Origin: Colwellia hornerae
Lineage (GTDB): Bacteria > Pseudomonadota > Gammaproteobacteria > Enterobacterales > Alteromonadaceae
Assembly: GCF_007954355.1 (NCBI RefSeq)
Contig: NZ_VOLR01000007.1
Location: 62,001-126,000 of the forward strand
Reading direction: 5' to 3'
Length of the DNA: 64,000 bases
Shown: positions 27,657 through 39,056 of the stretch, in pieces
Layout of the letters: each line of letters starts with the position of its first letter
Position numbering within the stretch: position 1 is the first letter of the stretch
Position numbers and translations under genes: made by a program
The notes under the pieces: model-generated
What the model saw: the letters and a program-made list of their open reading frames with translations, nothing else
Told to the model about the DNA's origin: nothing
The model's database searches: none

Positions 27657-28619
27657 CTAAGTATTAGCAATAAAAATAGCGCGTTTTGGCGCCGGGTAAC
27701 CTTCTATTGTTTTACTATTATCGTCAGGGTCAAGGAAATCAGCCAGTGACTCAGTATCTATCCAGTCAGTTTTTCGTTGCTCATCAAGTGCGGTGATATC
27801 GGTATTAACCACCCGTATATTTTTAAATCCACACCGTGACAGCCATGCACACATCGCCTCACAACTGGGTAAAAACCAGATATTACGCATTTTAGCATAA
27901 CGCTCGCCAGGCACTAAAACGGTATGTTCGTCACCATCAACCACTAAGGTTTCTAGCACTAATTCGCCACCTTTGACTAATTGTGCTTTTAATTGGTAAA
28001 GAAAATCAATCGGAGAGCGGCGATGGTATAAAACACCCATGGCAAATACAGTATCAAATGCATTGAGCTCAGGTAATTGTTCTACGCCTAAGGGCAGGAG
28101 GTTTACTTTAGGGTCATTAACAAAATGCTGAATAGCATTAAACTGTGTGAAAAATAACTGTGTTGGATCGATACCAACGACAAATTTAGCTCCATCACCG
28201 CGCATACGCCATAAATGATAGCCACTACCACAACCAATATCTAAAACGTATTTATTTTTGAGTGGACTAATATGTTCTTTTAAGCGGTCCCATTTAAAGT
28301 CGGAGCGCCATTCAGTGTCTATATGTAAACCATGAATATGGTAGGGGCCTTTGCGCCAAGGTTTAAATTTTTTCAGTAAATTTTCTAAACGCTTATATTC
28401 ACCTTCAGTAATATCTTCTTTTTTACCGACCGTAACACCGTCACTGATATTAACGACAGATGGTGTGGTCTTTGGCAAAGCGGTTAGGGTTTTCTGCCAT
28501 TGGGCAAACTCGCCATGCAGTTGTTCTTTTTTCCACTGGCTAAGTTGCGCAGGAAGAGTGTTTAACCAATGGCTTAGGCGGTTTTGAGCGATTTCTTGAT
28601 AAAACTTATTGAATGACAT
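27657..28619 (-). CDS. cmoB: tRNA U34 carboxymethyltransferase CmoB
   Basis: 320 residues, the normal length. The SAM-type Rossmann motif is [15 protein letters not shown] (about 127-141); [12 protein letters not shown] and [16 protein letters not shown] are characteristic of CmoB, which uses carboxy-SAM made by CmoA to convert ho5U34 to cmo5U34 in tRNA. It lies 8 nt downstream of cmoA. Confidence 0.96.
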   Translation of the reverse strand: MSFNKFYQEIAQNRLSHWLNTLPAQLSQWKKEQLHGEFAQWQKTLTALPKTTPSVVNISDGVTVGKKEDITEGEYKRLENLLKKFKPWRKGPYHIHGLHIDTEWRSDFKWDRLKEHISPLKNKYVLDIGCGSGYHLWRMRGDGAKFVVGIDPTQLFFTQFNAIQHFVNDPKVNLLPLGVEQLPELNAFDTVFAMGVLYHRRSPIDFLYQLKAQLVKGGELVLETLVVDGDEHTVLVPGERYAKMRNIWFLPSCEAMCAWLSRCGFKNIRVVNTDITALDEQRKTDWIDTESLADFLDPDDNSKTIEGYPAPKRAIFIANT

Positions 28620-28627
28620 AAATAAAG

Positions 28628-29362
28628 CTACTTAATGGCGATGAGTGAAAAAAAGTTAAAACATTGGAACCAAGGCGTTTGATGGTTGAAACCAGCATTT
28701 TCTAAGCGTGCGATATGTTCAGGCAAGCTATCAATGCGCATAACCTTTTCAATAGCGGTACGTTTTTGGGCTATTTCTAGTTCGCTGTAACCGTTGGCGC
28801 GTTTAAAGTCGAGATGCAAATCGACAAGCAGTTCATTACAAACCTTATCATCAGCGGATATTTTTTCTGATAATAATAATAAGCCACCAGGCTTTAACCC
28901 CTTGGCTATTTTAGCTATTAAAGTTGAGCGGACTTCAGGCTCAATAAACTGTAAGGTAAAATTAAGTACTACCATCGAAGCGTTTTCAATCACGACATCT
29001 AAAATATTACCTTCAATAATTTCTACCGGAGTATCACCTTTGAATGCACTAACGTGCATTTTACAGCGCTCAACCATCGCGGAAGAGTTATCAACACCGA
29101 TTATCTTACAGTTTTTAGCTGTGATCGCTTTACGCATGGCTATTGTGGCGGCGCCGAGTGAGCATCCTAAATCATAAACATGACTATCGTCAGTGACAAA
29201 ACGCTGACTTAAACGACCAATCGTATCAATAATGGTGTTGTAACCAGGCACAGAGCGGGAAATCATATCTGGGAAAACTTCGACAACATGTGCGTCAAAG
29301 GTAAAATCTTTGATTTGACTTTGCTTTTTTGAAAAAATTAAATCGGGTTCTGATGGTTTCAT
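28628..29362 (-). CDS. cmoA: Carboxy-S-adenosylmethionine synthase CmoA
   Basis: 244 residues. [16 protein letters not shown] is the SAM-binding motif, [15 protein letters not shown] and the [17 protein letters not shown]-terminus are CmoA hallmarks. It makes carboxy-SAM from prephenate and SAM. First gene of the cmoAB operon; the intergenic region with the next (divergent) gene is about 180 nt. Confidence 0.96.
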   Translation of the reverse strand: MKPSEPDLIFSKKQSQIKDFTFDAHVVEVFPDMISRSVPGYNTIIDTIGRLSQRFVTDDSHVYDLGCSLGAATIAMRKAITAKNCKIIGVDNSSAMVERCKMHVSAFKGDTPVEIIEGNILDVVIENASMVVLNFTLQFIEPEVRSTLIAKIAKGLKPGGLLLLSEKISADDKVCNELLVDLHLDFKRANGYSELEIAQKRTAIEKVMRIDSLPEHIARLENAGFNHQTPWFQCFNFFSLIAIK

Positions 29363-29543
29363 TAGGTTGAACTTGTCTTGGCATTAAAATATCAATTCTA
29401 AAGTTATTTTAACCCAAATTTATTGTCATAGGCTAGTTTTGCGTACTTTTAGTGGCTAAAGCTAAGATTTTTCATGCAATTTATTGCTAATAAGGTCTAT
29501 AATCGTTGTTATTTCATCCACTTTAACCATTGAGGAATTGCTG

Positions 29544-32390
29544 TTGCAACTTAATTATTTTATTCGTTGTTTGCTGTTAGTGGTGATGTGTTTTGCTATA
29601 AAAGTGCAAGCAAATAATGAACGTTTTGAAATCTCAGCACAACCACTCACGATAGCGATAAATAAAACCACTTATCCTTATATGTTTCTTAATGATAAAG
29701 GACAAGCCGATGGCTTAATGCCCGATCTTTGGACGTTATGGGCAGAGCGACAAGGTGTTGAAATTAAGTTCATTACCACGGATTGGTTATCAACATTATC
29801 ACGGGTTAAATCAGGAGAAATTGATATTCATGGTGGGATGACAAAAACAGTAGAGCGCAGTAAAGAATTCTCACTTACACCGTCTTTTTTCTATCATGAT
29901 TTTTATTTTTATACCCATAGAGATTTCACCAATTTAACTGAAATTAGCCAGTTATCACCTTATATTATTGGTTCAGTTATCGGCTCAAGTCATGCCGCAA
30001 TTATTTTAGAGAACTACCCACACCTTAAACTGCGTTTATACGCAAACCGATATGCGTTATATCAAGCGGCATTAGATAACGAAATAATGGTTTATACGGG
30101 GGTCGAAAAACCCTCTAAACTTTTTAGCGAATATTTTGAATTAAATAAACAGTACCCACCTTACAAAAGAATTAGTTTTTATCAAGGTGAGTATGTAGCG
30201 GCAACGTCATTAAATAATAAGCTGTTGAAAGACTTTATTGTTGAAGGTTTTGATAAAGTTACGGCGGCAGAAAAATCGCTGATAGAAAAAAAATGGTTAG
30301 GACGAGAGAAAAATAGCAAAACATTATTATTAAGCTTTTTAACGCAAGCGCCACCTTATATGGCCGTTTCTCCAACAGGCCAGCCTCAAGGATTATTTAT
30401 TGATTTATGGCGCCTATGGGCGAAAGAAAGTGGCATTGAAATTGAATTTATTGCTCAGTCACCATCACAAGAATTAGCGATGTTACAAGACGGAGATGTT
30501 GATATACACATTGGTTATTCTGCTGAAAATTTTGATAATCAATTACAAATCGCCTCACAAATTTATGGTGTTGATGCGGGTGTCTTTGTTTCTACCCGAA
30601 TTGATAATGTTTATTCATTAAAAGACCTACAAGGTAAAAAAATAGGTATTTTAGCGGGAACTACTTATGAGAACACCCTCATTAATATGTACCCTAATTT
30701 AAAAGTTCAGGTTTATCAGACAACTAATGAATTGCTTCATCAGGCTGAATTAGGAAATATTGATGCTATGGTCAGCGCGCAGGAGTACCTGAATGCTCGT
30801 TTAATACAAAGTAATTTACAATCTTCATTTTATCAATTAAAAAATGTTACTTTTCCAACCCCTGTTTATTCTTTAGTAAAAAAGGGTAATGATAAATTGG
30901 TTGAGCTGATTAAAGAAGGTTTTGCCAATATCCCTATTGAACAACTTATTAGACTTGAGAGAAATTGGCTTATCGATAAACACAATGGCTACTTTGTTCG
31001 CTCGGCTGAAAAAGTGAGTTTATCCAATTCCGAACAATCCTGGTTAGAGCAACATCAGAAAATCAGTGTTGGCCTTGTTAAAAATTGGATGCCAATGGAA
31101 TTTGTTAATGCAAAAGGTCAAGTCACTGGTATCAATCCAGATGTACTTAAGCTGATATCGGATCGTTCTGGTTTAGCGTTTGAATTTACATTTTTTGATA
31201 GTTGGAGTGACTTATATCAAGGATTGATCGAACAAAAAATTGATATGCTTGCCAGTGTTTCTGTGACACAAGAGCGCAAGAAGCAGGTAATATTTACTCA
31301 GTCTTATTGGAGTATGCCTTGGGTTATTCTACATCAACGTCAGTTAGGCTCTCAACTAACACTTAACAGTTTTCATGGTAAAGAATTAGCGGTTATCAAA
31401 GGCTATTATTTATCGTCTACTATTAGAAAAGCACACCCCCTCATATCGTTAAAACTTGTTGATAATCACAATGCCGGTTTACTAGCCGTTCAGCAAGGCA
31501 AGGTTGATGGTTTTATTTCTAATATAGCGTCTGCTTCAGAATTAATGAAACGAGAAAGCCTCAGTGTTTTAGACATGTCAGTGTTAGAAGAATTGCAAAG
31601 AGACAGCAGTCACTTTGCCATTAGGCCTGATTGGCTTGAATTACAACAAATCATAAATAAAACCTTATTGACTATTTCTGAAAACGAAAAACAGAAAATT
31701 TATGATCGTTGGTTTGGGGTAAACATCGAAACAGGGTTTAATAAAGACGTTGTAATGCGAGTTGCTGCTCAAATTGGTGTACTTATTCTCATTGTTATAA
31801 TTGCGATAATAATGTGGAATAGGCGTCTATACGGTGAAATAAAAACGCGTAAATTGCTTGAAGAAAAAATGAAGCATATGGCAACTCATGATGAATTAAC
31901 TGGGTTAGCTAACCGGGTATTGCTAAAAGACAGAATTAATACCGCCATTAGCTTTCATCAACGCCAACAACTGCAAATAGCGGTGTTATTTATCGATCTT
32001 GATGGTTTTAAAACCATCAATGACACCCATGGCCATGATGTAGGCGATGAGCTACTCGTCAAAGTGGCTAATAAACTGAAAAGCTGTGTTCGACAGTCAG
32101 ATACGGTTGTCCGTTTTGGTGGTGATGAGTTCGTTTTATTACTAACAGGTTTGCATAAAAAGAGTGAAGCCGCTTACATTGCTGATAAAGTATTAAAGCT
32201 GATGCAACAGCCTTTTGAACTGTCGGTTGAACGGGTTAATATCGGTTGTAGTATCGGTATTGCTATGTATCCCGACGATGGAGTGACTGACAATGATCTG
32301 CTTAAAATCGCCGATACATTAATGTATAGGGTTAAGGCGAATGGAAAAAATCATTATGTCTTTAGCTCTGAGACATACGCGCCTAAATAA
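29544..32390 (+). CDS. Membrane diguanylate cyclase with three periplasmic solute-binding domains
   Basis: About 948 residues from the TTG at 29544, chosen because GAGGA lies 7 nt upstream and the product then starts with a signal peptide (MQLNYFIRCLLLVVMCF). Three SBP_bac_3-like domains follow (about 30-255, 265-485, 500-725), each beginning with a PLTIAINKTTYPYMF-like strand. A TM helix (about 737-757, IGVLILIVIIAIIMW), a short coiled coil and a GGDEF domain (about 785-945) complete it. RFGGDEF (near 859) and DLDGFKTINDTHGHD are intact, so c-di-GMP synthesis is likely. No I-site RxxD is obvious. The SBP domains may bind amino acids or related ligands. Confidence 0.92.
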   Translation: MQLNYFIRCLLLVVMCFAIKVQANNERFEISAQPLTIAINKTTYPYMFLNDKGQADGLMPDLWTLWAERQGVEIKFITTDWLSTLSRVKSGEIDIHGGMTKTVERSKEFSLTPSFFYHDFYFYTHRDFTNLTEISQLSPYIIGSVIGSSHAAIILENYPHLKLRLYANRYALYQAALDNEIMVYTGVEKPSKLFSEYFELNKQYPPYKRISFYQGEYVAATSLNNKLLKDFIVEGFDKVTAAEKSLIEKKWLGREKNSKTLLLSFLTQAPPYMAVSPTGQPQGLFIDLWRLWAKESGIEIEFIAQSPSQELAMLQDGDVDIHIGYSAENFDNQLQIASQIYGVDAGVFVSTRIDNVYSLKDLQGKKIGILAGTTYENTLINMYPNLKVQVYQTTNELLHQAELGNIDAMVSAQEYLNARLIQSNLQSSFYQLKNVTFPTPVYSLVKKGNDKLVELIKEGFANIPIEQLIRLERNWLIDKHNGYFVRSAEKVSLSNSEQSWLEQHQKISVGLVKNWMPMEFVNAKGQVTGINPDVLKLISDRSGLAFEFTFFDSWSDLYQGLIEQKIDMLASVSVTQERKKQVIFTQSYWSMPWVILHQRQLGSQLTLNSFHGKELAVIKGYYLSSTIRKAHPLISLKLVDNHNAGLLAVQQGKVDGFISNIASASELMKRESLSVLDMSVLEELQRDSSHFAIRPDWLELQQIINKTLLTISENEKQKIYDRWFGVNIETGFNKDVVMRVAAQIGVLILIVIIAIIMWNRRLYGEIKTRKLLEEKMKHMATHDELTGLANRVLLKDRINTAISFHQRQQLQIAVLFIDLDGFKTINDTHGHDVGDELLVKVANKLKSCVRQSDTVVRFGGDEFVLLLTGLHKKSEAAYIADKVLKLMQQPFELSVERVNIGCSIGIAMYPDDGVTDNDLLKIADTLMYRVKANGKNHYVFSSETYAPK

Positions 32391-32413
32391 ATTAAACCAA
32401 GCTATTTTGTCAT

Positions 32414-32443
32414 CCGTAAAATATTTTTTTAAGCATTTTACGG
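32414..32443 (+). terminator. Hairpin after the triple-SBP GGDEF gene
   Basis: CCGTAAAAT / ATTTTACGG, a 9-bp stem with a 12-nt T-rich loop, 24 nt past the stop. No T tail follows, so termination here is uncertain. Confidence 0.35.
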
Positions 32444-32565
32444 CCACTATTCCCCTTAATGCTTTTTTTGTCGTCATATTCCTTTATAATGTCGGCAATT
32501 TTCCATCCTAACGATTGCCATGCTAATACTTGCATGAGCTAGTTAGTATTATCAGGACAACATAC

Positions 32566-34365
32566 ATGCGCGATCTTTATTGTGGTGATGTGAACGAATC
32601 TCACATCGGCAAAGAAATTACTTTATGCGGCTGGGTTAACCGTCGTCGAGACTTAGGTGCGGTGATCTTTTTAGATCTACGTGATCGTGAAGGTATGGTA
32701 CAAGTCGTTTACGATCCCGATTTACCTGAAGTTATTGCTAAAGCTAATACCTTACGTAACGAGTTTTGTGTTCAAATTAAAGGCAAAGTACGTGCTCGCC
32801 CTGAAGGTCAAATTAATAAAGACATGAAAACTGGCGCAATTGAAATTTTAGGTTTAGAACTTACTATTTTAAATAAATCTGCACCATTACCACTGGATTC
32901 AAATCAAAATAATTCAGAAGAACAACGTTTGAAATATCGCTATTTAGACTTACGCCGTAGTGAAATGACAGAACGTATGCGTTTTCGTGCAAAAGTAACA
33001 TCAGCAGTGCGAACGTCCTTAGAAGGTCAAGGCTTCTTAGATATTGAAACGCCTATTTTAACCGCAGCGACACCTGAAGGTGCGCGTGACTACTTAGTAC
33101 CAAGTCGCACGCACAAAGGTCAGTTCTTTGCTTTACCGCAGTCTCCTCAGTTATTTAAACAATTGTTAATGATGTCGGGTATGGAACGTTATTATCAAAT
33201 TGTTAAATGTTTTCGTGATGAAGATTTACGTGCTGACCGTCAGCCTGAATTTACACAAATAGATATTGAAACGTCATTTATGAGCAGCGAGCAAGTGATG
33301 AATGTTGCTGAAACAATGATCGTTAAATTATTTAAAGATTTAATGAATGTTGACTTAGGCACATTTCCTCGTATGACTTATTTAGAGGCAATGACACGTT
33401 TTGGTTCAGATAAACCTGATTTACGTAACCCATTAGAATTAGTGGACGTTGCTGATATTGTTAAAGATGTAGAATTTAAAGTCTTCTCTGGTCCAGCCAA
33501 TGACGAAAAAGGCCGTGTATCGGTAATTTGTGTACCAGGTGGTGCTGCAAAATTCTCACGCAAAGGTCTTGACGAATTGACTAAGTATGTTGGCATTTAT
33601 GGTGCTAAAGGCATGCCTTGGTTAAAAGTTAATGATGTAGATGCAGCCTTAAGTACTGGCATTGACGGCATACAATCGCCGGTTTTGAAGTTCTTAAATG
33701 AAGAAGCGGTAAAAGCTTTATTAACACGTACTAATGCTAAAACAGGCGATATTATCTTCTTTGGCGCAGACAAGTACAATGTTGTTACTGAATCGCTTGG
33801 TGCCTTGCGTCTTAAATTAGGTGAAGACTTAGAATTATTACAAGGTGATTGGAAACCATTGTGGGTTGTTGACTTCCCGATGTTTGAAGAAGCTGATGGC
33901 GGCATGCACGCGATTCATCATCCGTTTACCGCACCTATTAATTTAACGGCTCAAGCATTAGAAGCTAATCCTGTTGGCGCGCTTTCTGATGCCTACGATA
34001 TGGTGTTGAATGGCTGTGAATTAGGCGGTGGCTCGGTACGTATTCATAACCAAGATATGCAAGCTGCAGTTTTTAGAATTTTGGGTATTAGTGACGAAGA
34101 AGCGCAAGAAAAATTTGGCTTTTTACTTGAAGCACTTCAGTATGGTGCTCCACCACACGCAGGTTTAGCGTTTGGTTTAGACCGTTTAGTGATGTTAATG
34201 ACTGGCGCATCATCAATTCGTGATGTTATGGCTTTTCCAAAAACAACCACAGCGGCTTGTCCCTTAACCAATGCACCGGGCAAAGCAAATCCAGCACAGC
34301 TTGTTGAATTGGGTATCGCTTGTTTACCAAAAACCGAAAAGAAAGCAGAGCCTTTAGCTGAATAG
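32566..34365 (+). CDS. aspS: Aspartyl-tRNA synthetase
   Basis: 599 residues from the ATG at 32566, which gives the family N-terminus [20 protein letters not shown] and has CAGGAC upstream; a longer reading from 32530 adds 12 unconserved residues. Class II motifs: [11 protein letters not shown] (motif 1), [20 protein letters not shown] (motif 2), [15 protein letters not shown] (motif 3). The bacterial insertion domain lies about 290-420. It attaches Asp to tRNA-Asp. Confidence 0.97.
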   Translation: MRDLYCGDVNESHIGKEITLCGWVNRRRDLGAVIFLDLRDREGMVQVVYDPDLPEVIAKANTLRNEFCVQIKGKVRARPEGQINKDMKTGAIEILGLELTILNKSAPLPLDSNQNNSEEQRLKYRYLDLRRSEMTERMRFRAKVTSAVRTSLEGQGFLDIETPILTAATPEGARDYLVPSRTHKGQFFALPQSPQLFKQLLMMSGMERYYQIVKCFRDEDLRADRQPEFTQIDIETSFMSSEQVMNVAETMIVKLFKDLMNVDLGTFPRMTYLEAMTRFGSDKPDLRNPLELVDVADIVKDVEFKVFSGPANDEKGRVSVICVPGGAAKFSRKGLDELTKYVGIYGAKGMPWLKVNDVDAALSTGIDGIQSPVLKFLNEEAVKALLTRTNAKTGDIIFFGADKYNVVTESLGALRLKLGEDLELLQGDWKPLWVVDFPMFEEADGGMHAIHHPFTAPINLTAQALEANPVGALSDAYDMVLNGCELGGGSVRIHNQDMQAAVFRILGISDEEAQEKFGFLLEALQYGAPPHAGLAFGLDRLVMLMTGASSIRDVMAFPKTTTAACPLTNAPGKANPAQLVELGIACLPKTEKKAEPLAE

Positions 34366-34388
34366 TTTATAAATAATCAGCGTTCGAT

Positions 34389-34416
34389 AAAAAGCAGCTA
34401 ATTAGCTGCTTTTTTT
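34389..34416 (+). terminator. Terminator of aspS
   Basis: AAAAGCAGCT-AATT-AGCTGCTTTTTTT, a symmetric stem with T tail 24 nt after the stop; it would also stop transcripts coming from the right on the minus strand. Confidence 0.9.
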
Positions 34417-34945
34417 ATGTACAGGATGTACGGTATGTCGTGGTGCCATGGATGGCAAGGAACGACGAATGTCAGGATGTACGGTATGTCGTGGTGCCAT
34501 GGATGGCAAGGAACGACGAATGTCAGAATGTACGGTATGTCGTGGTGCCATGGATGGCAAGGAACGACGAATGTCAGGATGTACGGTCATGACAGCTATT
34601 AGGCATCAATGCCTTCGCTGCATTAGTGCTTCCTGCACGTCATTTTAGTTCCAGACAAATCATAAGTACCTTCATCCCTGTAGGCAATGTCGTGGTGCCA
34701 TGGATGGCAAGGAACGACGAATGGTCAGGATGTACGGTCATGACAGCTCTTAGGCATCAATGCCTTCGCTGCATTAGTGCTTCCTGCACGTCATTTTAGT
34801 TCCAGACAAATCATAAGTACCTTCATCACTGTAGGCAATGTCATGGTGCCATGGCAGTTCTTAGGCATTCATGCCATCAACGTGCATTAGTGCATCCATG
34901 CACGTTGATGGCAAGGAACGACGAATGCTACAACGGTATGAATGC
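34417..34945. repeat. Hairpin-rich tandem repeat array between aspS and ruvC
   Basis: Three 51-bp units start at 34417 (one extra AC), 34469 and 34520, each with TGTCAGGATGTACGG, GTATGTCGTGG, the hairpin TGCCA-TGGA-TGGCA and AGGAACGACGA. From 34571 a longer ~150-bp unit occurs twice (second copy from about 34720), adding GGCATCAATGCC, GTGC-TTCC-TGCAC and a common tail. A diverged third part runs to about 34945. The + strand of the first 185 nt has about 11 GGA triplets, several in loops, and GTACAGGATGTAC at 34419-34431 matches the CsrA SELEX hairpin. It may be a dispersed intergenic repeat family or an RNA element. The 51-bp period gives spurious ORFs on both strands. 34946-35144 holds the ruvC upstream region and nothing else that I can see. 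Confidence 0.85.
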
Positions 34946-35144
34946 CTGAGTCGTCGATGTACTAGGGCTCTTGTCGTCATGCTGAATTTATTTCAGTATC
35001 TGGATAATTGTTTGGTATTTACATAACGTTCATTGCCAAAATGAACGACGATATTGCCATTTAACAGACTTCAACGCATAATCTCGATACTCTTTTAAGC
35101 CATTTCTGCTTTCGTTAACATATTATTAAATAAGAGAACTCAAT

Positions 35145-35681
35145 TTGACCATAATTCTAGGTATTGATCCTGGCTCACGTATTACCGGTTACGGTGTTAT
35201 AAAAAAAGAAGGTCGCAAAATTTCATATTTGGGCAGTGGCTGTATAAAAGCGTATGCGGGTAACAAAGAAGAAGACGACTTTAGTCTTCGTCTACAAACT
35301 ATTTTTGCCGGTGTTTCTGAGTTGATCCTACAATTTTCTCCCGAACTTTTTGCTATAGAACAAGTTTTTATGGGGGTTAATCCCGGTGGCGCTTTAAAAT
35401 TGGGACAAGCGCGAGGAGCTGCTATTGTTGCGGCAACCAATAAAGGCTTACCGGTTGCAGAATACTCAGCCAGACAGATAAAACAATCGGTTGTTGGCAC
35501 GGGCGCTGCCGATAAAAGCCAAGTACAACACATGGTAAAATCGATTTTGAAGTTGCCTGCTATGCCACAAGCAGATGCTGCTGATGCACTTGCTATTGCG
35601 CTTTGTCATGCCCATAGCCATGACACACTTGCAAAAATGGCCGGGCAGGTCAGTAAAATCGTCCGTGGACGATTACGATAA
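35145..35681 (+). CDS. ruvC: Holliday junction resolvase RuvC
   Basis: 178 residues from a TTG start with AAGAGAA upstream. The RNase H-like catalytic Asp/Glu residues appear as [13 protein letters not shown] (D7), FAIEQVFMG (Glu near 68) and the C-terminal [14 protein letters not shown] (two Asp). It cleaves junctions processed by RuvAB. ruvA follows by about 75 nt. Confidence 0.97.
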   Translation: MTIILGIDPGSRITGYGVIKKEGRKISYLGSGCIKAYAGNKEEDDFSLRLQTIFAGVSELILQFSPELFAIEQVFMGVNPGGALKLGQARGAAIVAATNKGLPVAEYSARQIKQSVVGTGAADKSQVQHMVKSILKLPAMPQADAADALAIALCHAHSHDTLAKMAGQVSKIVRGRLR

Positions 35682-35756
35682 ACCACGCAAGCCACTTTAC
35701 TGTATAAATATATAGTGGTATGGTTGCCAAAAGTTAATGTCGAGAAGGTTTTTGCT

Positions 35757-36380
35757 GTGATTGGTCGTTTACGTGGAACATTATTAGAAAAATTAGCACC
35801 AGAAGTCTTAATAGAGTGTGGTGGTATTGGTTATGAAGTTACTATGCCAATGACCAGTATTTATGCACTACCTGAATTAAACGAACAAGCCATTATTTAT
35901 ACGCACTTTGTGGTTCGTGAAGATGCACAATTATTATATGGCTTTGCTAATAAAATTGAACGTAGATTATTTAGACTGGTTATTAAAGTTAATGGTGTTG
36001 GCCCTAAATTAGGCCTTGCGATACTTTCAAGTATGTCAGCCGACCAGTTTGTTAGCTGTGTTGCCCACGACGATTTGACCAGTATTGTAAAAATACCAGG
36101 TGTTGGTAAAAAAACAGCCGAGCGTTTACTTATTGAAATGCGCGACCGTTTAAAAGATTGGCAAGTCACTCATACAGCAGCACCACTCGTCTCAGGTACA
36201 ATACCGATTGAACTTCATCATGAAAACACTTTTGTTACCAATGCAAAAGGTGATGCGATTAACGCTTTAGTTTCTTTAGGCTACAGTCAGCAACAAGCTG
36301 AGAAGTCGATACGAAACGTATTTAAAGCAGAATCAAGTAGTGAAGATCTTATTCGTGACGCATTAAAGTCAATGCTTTAA
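35757..36380 (+). CDS. ruvA: Holliday junction DNA helicase subunit RuvA
   Basis: 207 residues from the GTG at 35757 ([12 protein letters not shown]), with GAGAAGG 8 nt upstream; the longer frame from 35715 would add an unconserved 14 residues. The N-terminal OB fold, the helix-hairpin-helix segments ([14 protein letters not shown] and [16 protein letters not shown]) and the C-terminal RuvB-binding domain ([17 protein letters not shown]) are complete. Confidence 0.96.
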   Translation: MIGRLRGTLLEKLAPEVLIECGGIGYEVTMPMTSIYALPELNEQAIIYTHFVVREDAQLLYGFANKIERRLFRLVIKVNGVGPKLGLAILSSMSADQFVSCVAHDDLTSIVKIPGVGKKTAERLLIEMRDRLKDWQVTHTAAPLVSGTIPIELHHENTFVTNAKGDAINALVSLGYSQQQAEKSIRNVFKAESSSEDLIRDALKSML

Positions 36381-36446
36381 TATTCACGCAGGCCTGACAA
36401 TTTTTATTTAGCTGTATCTAAATAAGCAAAGACACAAGAGAAAATA

Positions 36447-37451
36447 ATGATAGAAGCTGATCGTCTTATTGAACCTACTGCCCAGCCAGAAGAAGAAACC
36501 ATTGATCGTGCTATTCGTCCTAAATTACTAGCCGATTATACTGGGCAAGATCATGTCAAAATTCAAATGGAAATTTTTATCGCGGCGGCAAAGAAGCGTG
36601 ATGAACCACTCGATCATCTATTGATATTTGGACCCCCGGGTTTAGGTAAAACCACACTTGCTAATATTGTGGCCAATGAAATGGGGGTAAATATTCGCAC
36701 AACTTCTGGTCCTGTCTTAGAAAAAGCTGGAGATTTAGCGGCTTTACTGACTAATCTAGAAGAAAACGATGTACTTTTTATTGACGAAATTCATCGGCTA
36801 AGTCCAGTGGTTGAAGAAATACTTTATCCTGCCATGGAAGATTACCAGCTAGATATCATGATTGGCGAAGGTCCTGCGGCCCGTTCAATAAAACTAGACT
36901 TACCAGCATTTACCTTGATTGGTGCAACGACCCGTGCCGGCGCCTTAACGTCGCCACTAAGAGATCGTTTTGGCATTGTGCAACGACTTGAGTTTTATAA
37001 CACCAAAGATTTAACTGAAATCGTTAAACGTTCCGCCTACTTTCTCAAGCTACCTATCGATGAAGAGGGCGCATTTGAAGTGGCCAAACGTTCTCGTGGC
37101 ACACCAAGAATAGCTAATCGATTATTACGCCGAGTTCGTGACTATGCCGATGTAAAAACGCAAGGGATCGTAAGTCAAGCAACCGCAGCTAAAGCACTAA
37201 ATATGTTAGAGGTCGATGACCAAGGTTTTGATTTAATGGACCGAAAATTATTACAAGCAATTATTGATAAATTTATGGGAGGTCCTGTTGGCCTCGATAA
37301 TGTCGCCGCAGCCATTGGCGAAGAGCGTGAAACAATTGAAGATGTTATTGAACCTTATCTTATTCAACAAGGTTTCCTTCAAAGAACGCCGCGTGGACGT
37401 ATAGCAACTGAACGCGCTTACCAGCATTTTGGTTTAGATAAGCCGGTTTAA
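36447..37451 (+). CDS. ruvB: Holliday junction DNA helicase subunit RuvB
   Basis: 334 residues, full length. Walker [16 protein letters not shown] (about 61-75), Walker [10 protein letters not shown], sensor 1 [19 protein letters not shown], and the winged-helix C-terminus ([16 protein letters not shown]). The hexameric AAA+ motor drives branch migration with RuvA. Confidence 0.97.
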   Translation: MIEADRLIEPTAQPEEETIDRAIRPKLLADYTGQDHVKIQMEIFIAAAKKRDEPLDHLLIFGPPGLGKTTLANIVANEMGVNIRTTSGPVLEKAGDLAALLTNLEENDVLFIDEIHRLSPVVEEILYPAMEDYQLDIMIGEGPAARSIKLDLPAFTLIGATTRAGALTSPLRDRFGIVQRLEFYNTKDLTEIVKRSAYFLKLPIDEEGAFEVAKRSRGTPRIANRLLRRVRDYADVKTQGIVSQATAAKALNMLEVDDQGFDLMDRKLLQAIIDKFMGGPVGLDNVAAAIGEERETIEDVIEPYLIQQGFLQRTPRGRIATERAYQHFGLDKPV

Positions 37452-37484
37452 TAACCAATTCACATCGTGATATCAAATTTTAGG

Positions 37485-37514
37485 TAAAAAAAAGCCCACA
37501 TCAATTATGTGGGC
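37485..37514 (-). terminator. Minus-strand rho-independent terminator downstream of ruvB
   Basis: GCCCACAT-CAATT-ATGTGGGC with eight A on the left, which is a U8 tract on the minus strand. The + side lacks a T run. No minus-strand gene lies to the right, so the terminator has no obvious owner. Confidence 0.75.
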
Positions 37515-37684
37515 CAACTTATAAATTAAGTTGATAAGAGGAAATAGGGTTCCAATAAACATGTCAGAGAGAAGAGATAAAATCTATTCAAGTTGTCTGG
37601 CTATCAATTACCCCGTTATATCAGTGAAGATAAACTTGAATAACTATTACGCTAGCTCGAACAACAAGCGGATTTTAGAGTAAC
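37485..37684 (-). ncRNA. Candidate small RNA ending at the orphan terminator
   Basis: Reading leftward from about 37684, the sequence ends after roughly 200 nt at the strong terminator 37485-37514. A TATAAAT (minus strand, 37697-37691) could be a -10, but no good -35 is visible. A CU-rich segment (CTATTTCCTCTTATC) could base-pair with ribosome sites. No ORF of note. The 5' end is a guess. Confidence 0.3.
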
Positions 37685-37957
37685 TGTTCTATTTATACAA
37701 GATAAAAAAATTAGATATTTCGCATTAGAAAAACTAATGTTAACTTTTGTGGTGTGTCTTTAACCAGCGCGGTACAAACTGCTAATTTTCTGCTAGAAAC
37801 TATTTTTCAAAATGTTACATTCGATTACCACTAAACGCTTGTCGTCAGAAGTTATTATCATTAATATAGAAGAAATTATAATTGAGTGCCGCGAATTTTA
37901 TTTTTAACGATAAAAATACAAATAACGATGCTCTGAGCCTTTTACATCATTCAACTC
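37685..37957. other. Upstream region of the ybgC-tol operon
   Basis: AT-rich sequence between the candidate small RNA and ybgC. It should hold the tol operon promoter; I could not fix -35/-10 elements with confidence. No ORF or repeat seen. Confidence 0.4.
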
Positions 37958-38368
37958 ATGCCAGATATTAAACACGTTTATCCAGTCAGGATATATTATG
38001 AAGATACAGATGCCGGTGGTATTGTTTATCATGCAAACTATTTAAAGTTTTGTGAACGTGCCCGTACTGAGTGGTTAAGAGAATTAAACGCTAATCAATC
38101 ATCTTTTTTAGAACAAAACATTGCTTTAGTGGTCAGAAGAGTGGAAATGGATAATGTGGCTTCAGCCAAATTAGATGATTTACTTATTGTTACCTCATGG
38201 ATTAGCGAATTGAAACGCGCCAGTCTGGTTTTTACTCAACAAATTAGTGATCAGCAAAATAAGCTTATTTGTGCTGTTGTTGTCCAAATTGCTTGTGTTA
38301 ACTTATCACTTGCCAAACCCTGTGCTATTCCCGAAAAAATATTAGGAGCGTTAAAACGTGTCAGCTGA
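37958..38368 (+). CDS. ybgC: Acyl-CoA thioesterase YbgC
   Basis: 136 residues, hotdog-fold 4-hydroxybenzoyl-CoA thioesterase family. [29 protein letters not shown] holds the catalytic Asp (near 17) and His. First gene of the conserved ybgC-tolQRAB-pal-cpoB operon; it overlaps the tolQ start by 11 nt. Confidence 0.96.
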   Translation: MPDIKHVYPVRIYYEDTDAGGIVYHANYLKFCERARTEWLRELNANQSSFLEQNIALVVRRVEMDNVASAKLDDLLIVTSWISELKRASLVFTQQISDQQNKLICAVVVQIACVNLSLAKPCAIPEKILGALKRVS

Positions 38369-39041
38369 AATTTCTATATTTGATTTATTCCTTCAAGCCA
38401 GTCTGTTAGTTAAAAGTGTAATGTTAATTCTACTAGGTTTCTCTATTGCTTGTTGGGCGATGATATTTCAACGTCGAAAAGCACTTAACGACGCACAAGC
38501 ACAAATGAAAATCTTTGAAGATAAGTTTTGGAGTGGAGCTGATTTGAGTAAACTCTACAATGAAGTTTCTTCTAAAGGTCCTGCGACCGGTATTGAGAGT
38601 TTATTTGTTTCCGGCTTCAAAGAGTTTGCCCGTTTACGAAAAAGTAATATGGATTCACCACAAGCCATTGTTGATGGAACACATCGAGCAATGCGGGTTG
38701 CACTTTCACGTGAAGTTGACCACCTTGAAACTCACCTGCCATTTATGGCGACTGTTGGCTCTATTAGTCCGTACATAGGTTTATTTGGTACTGTCTGGGG
38801 CATTATGAATTCGTTTATTGCCCTTGGCGCTGTTGAGCAAGCAACCCTTGCTATGGTTGCTCCGGGGATTGCCGAAGCATTAATTGCCACGGCTATGGGC
38901 TTATTTGCTGCAATTCCAGCGGTAATCGCTTTTAATCGCTTTAGTCATCATGTTGAAAAACTAGAGAATGGTTACGGTAATTTTATGGAAGAATTTTCCA
39001 GTATTTTACAACGTCAAAGTACCAGTGAACCCTCAGCATAA
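38358..39041 (+). CDS. tolQ: Tol-Pal motor protein TolQ
   Basis: 227 residues from the GTG at 38358, with AGGAGCG 8 nt upstream. Three TM helices: about 15-37, 130-152 ([20 protein letters not shown]) and 165-190. ExbB/TolQ/MotA family proton-channel subunit that energises TolA during cell constriction. Confidence 0.97.
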   Translation: MSAEISIFDLFLQASLLVKSVMLILLGFSIACWAMIFQRRKALNDAQAQMKIFEDKFWSGADLSKLYNEVSSKGPATGIESLFVSGFKEFARLRKSNMDSPQAIVDGTHRAMRVALSREVDHLETHLPFMATVGSISPYIGLFGTVWGIMNSFIALGAVEQATLAMVAPGIAEALIATAMGLFAAIPAVIAFNRFSHHVEKLENGYGNFMEEFSSILQRQSTSEPSA

Positions 39042-39056
39042 ACGGAGTAATATCTT

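Noticed and set aside
34402-34648. Overlapping ORFs on both strands (MYGMSWCHGWQG-type repeats)
   Set aside because: They come from the 51-bp repeat period, which keeps every frame open; no start signals.
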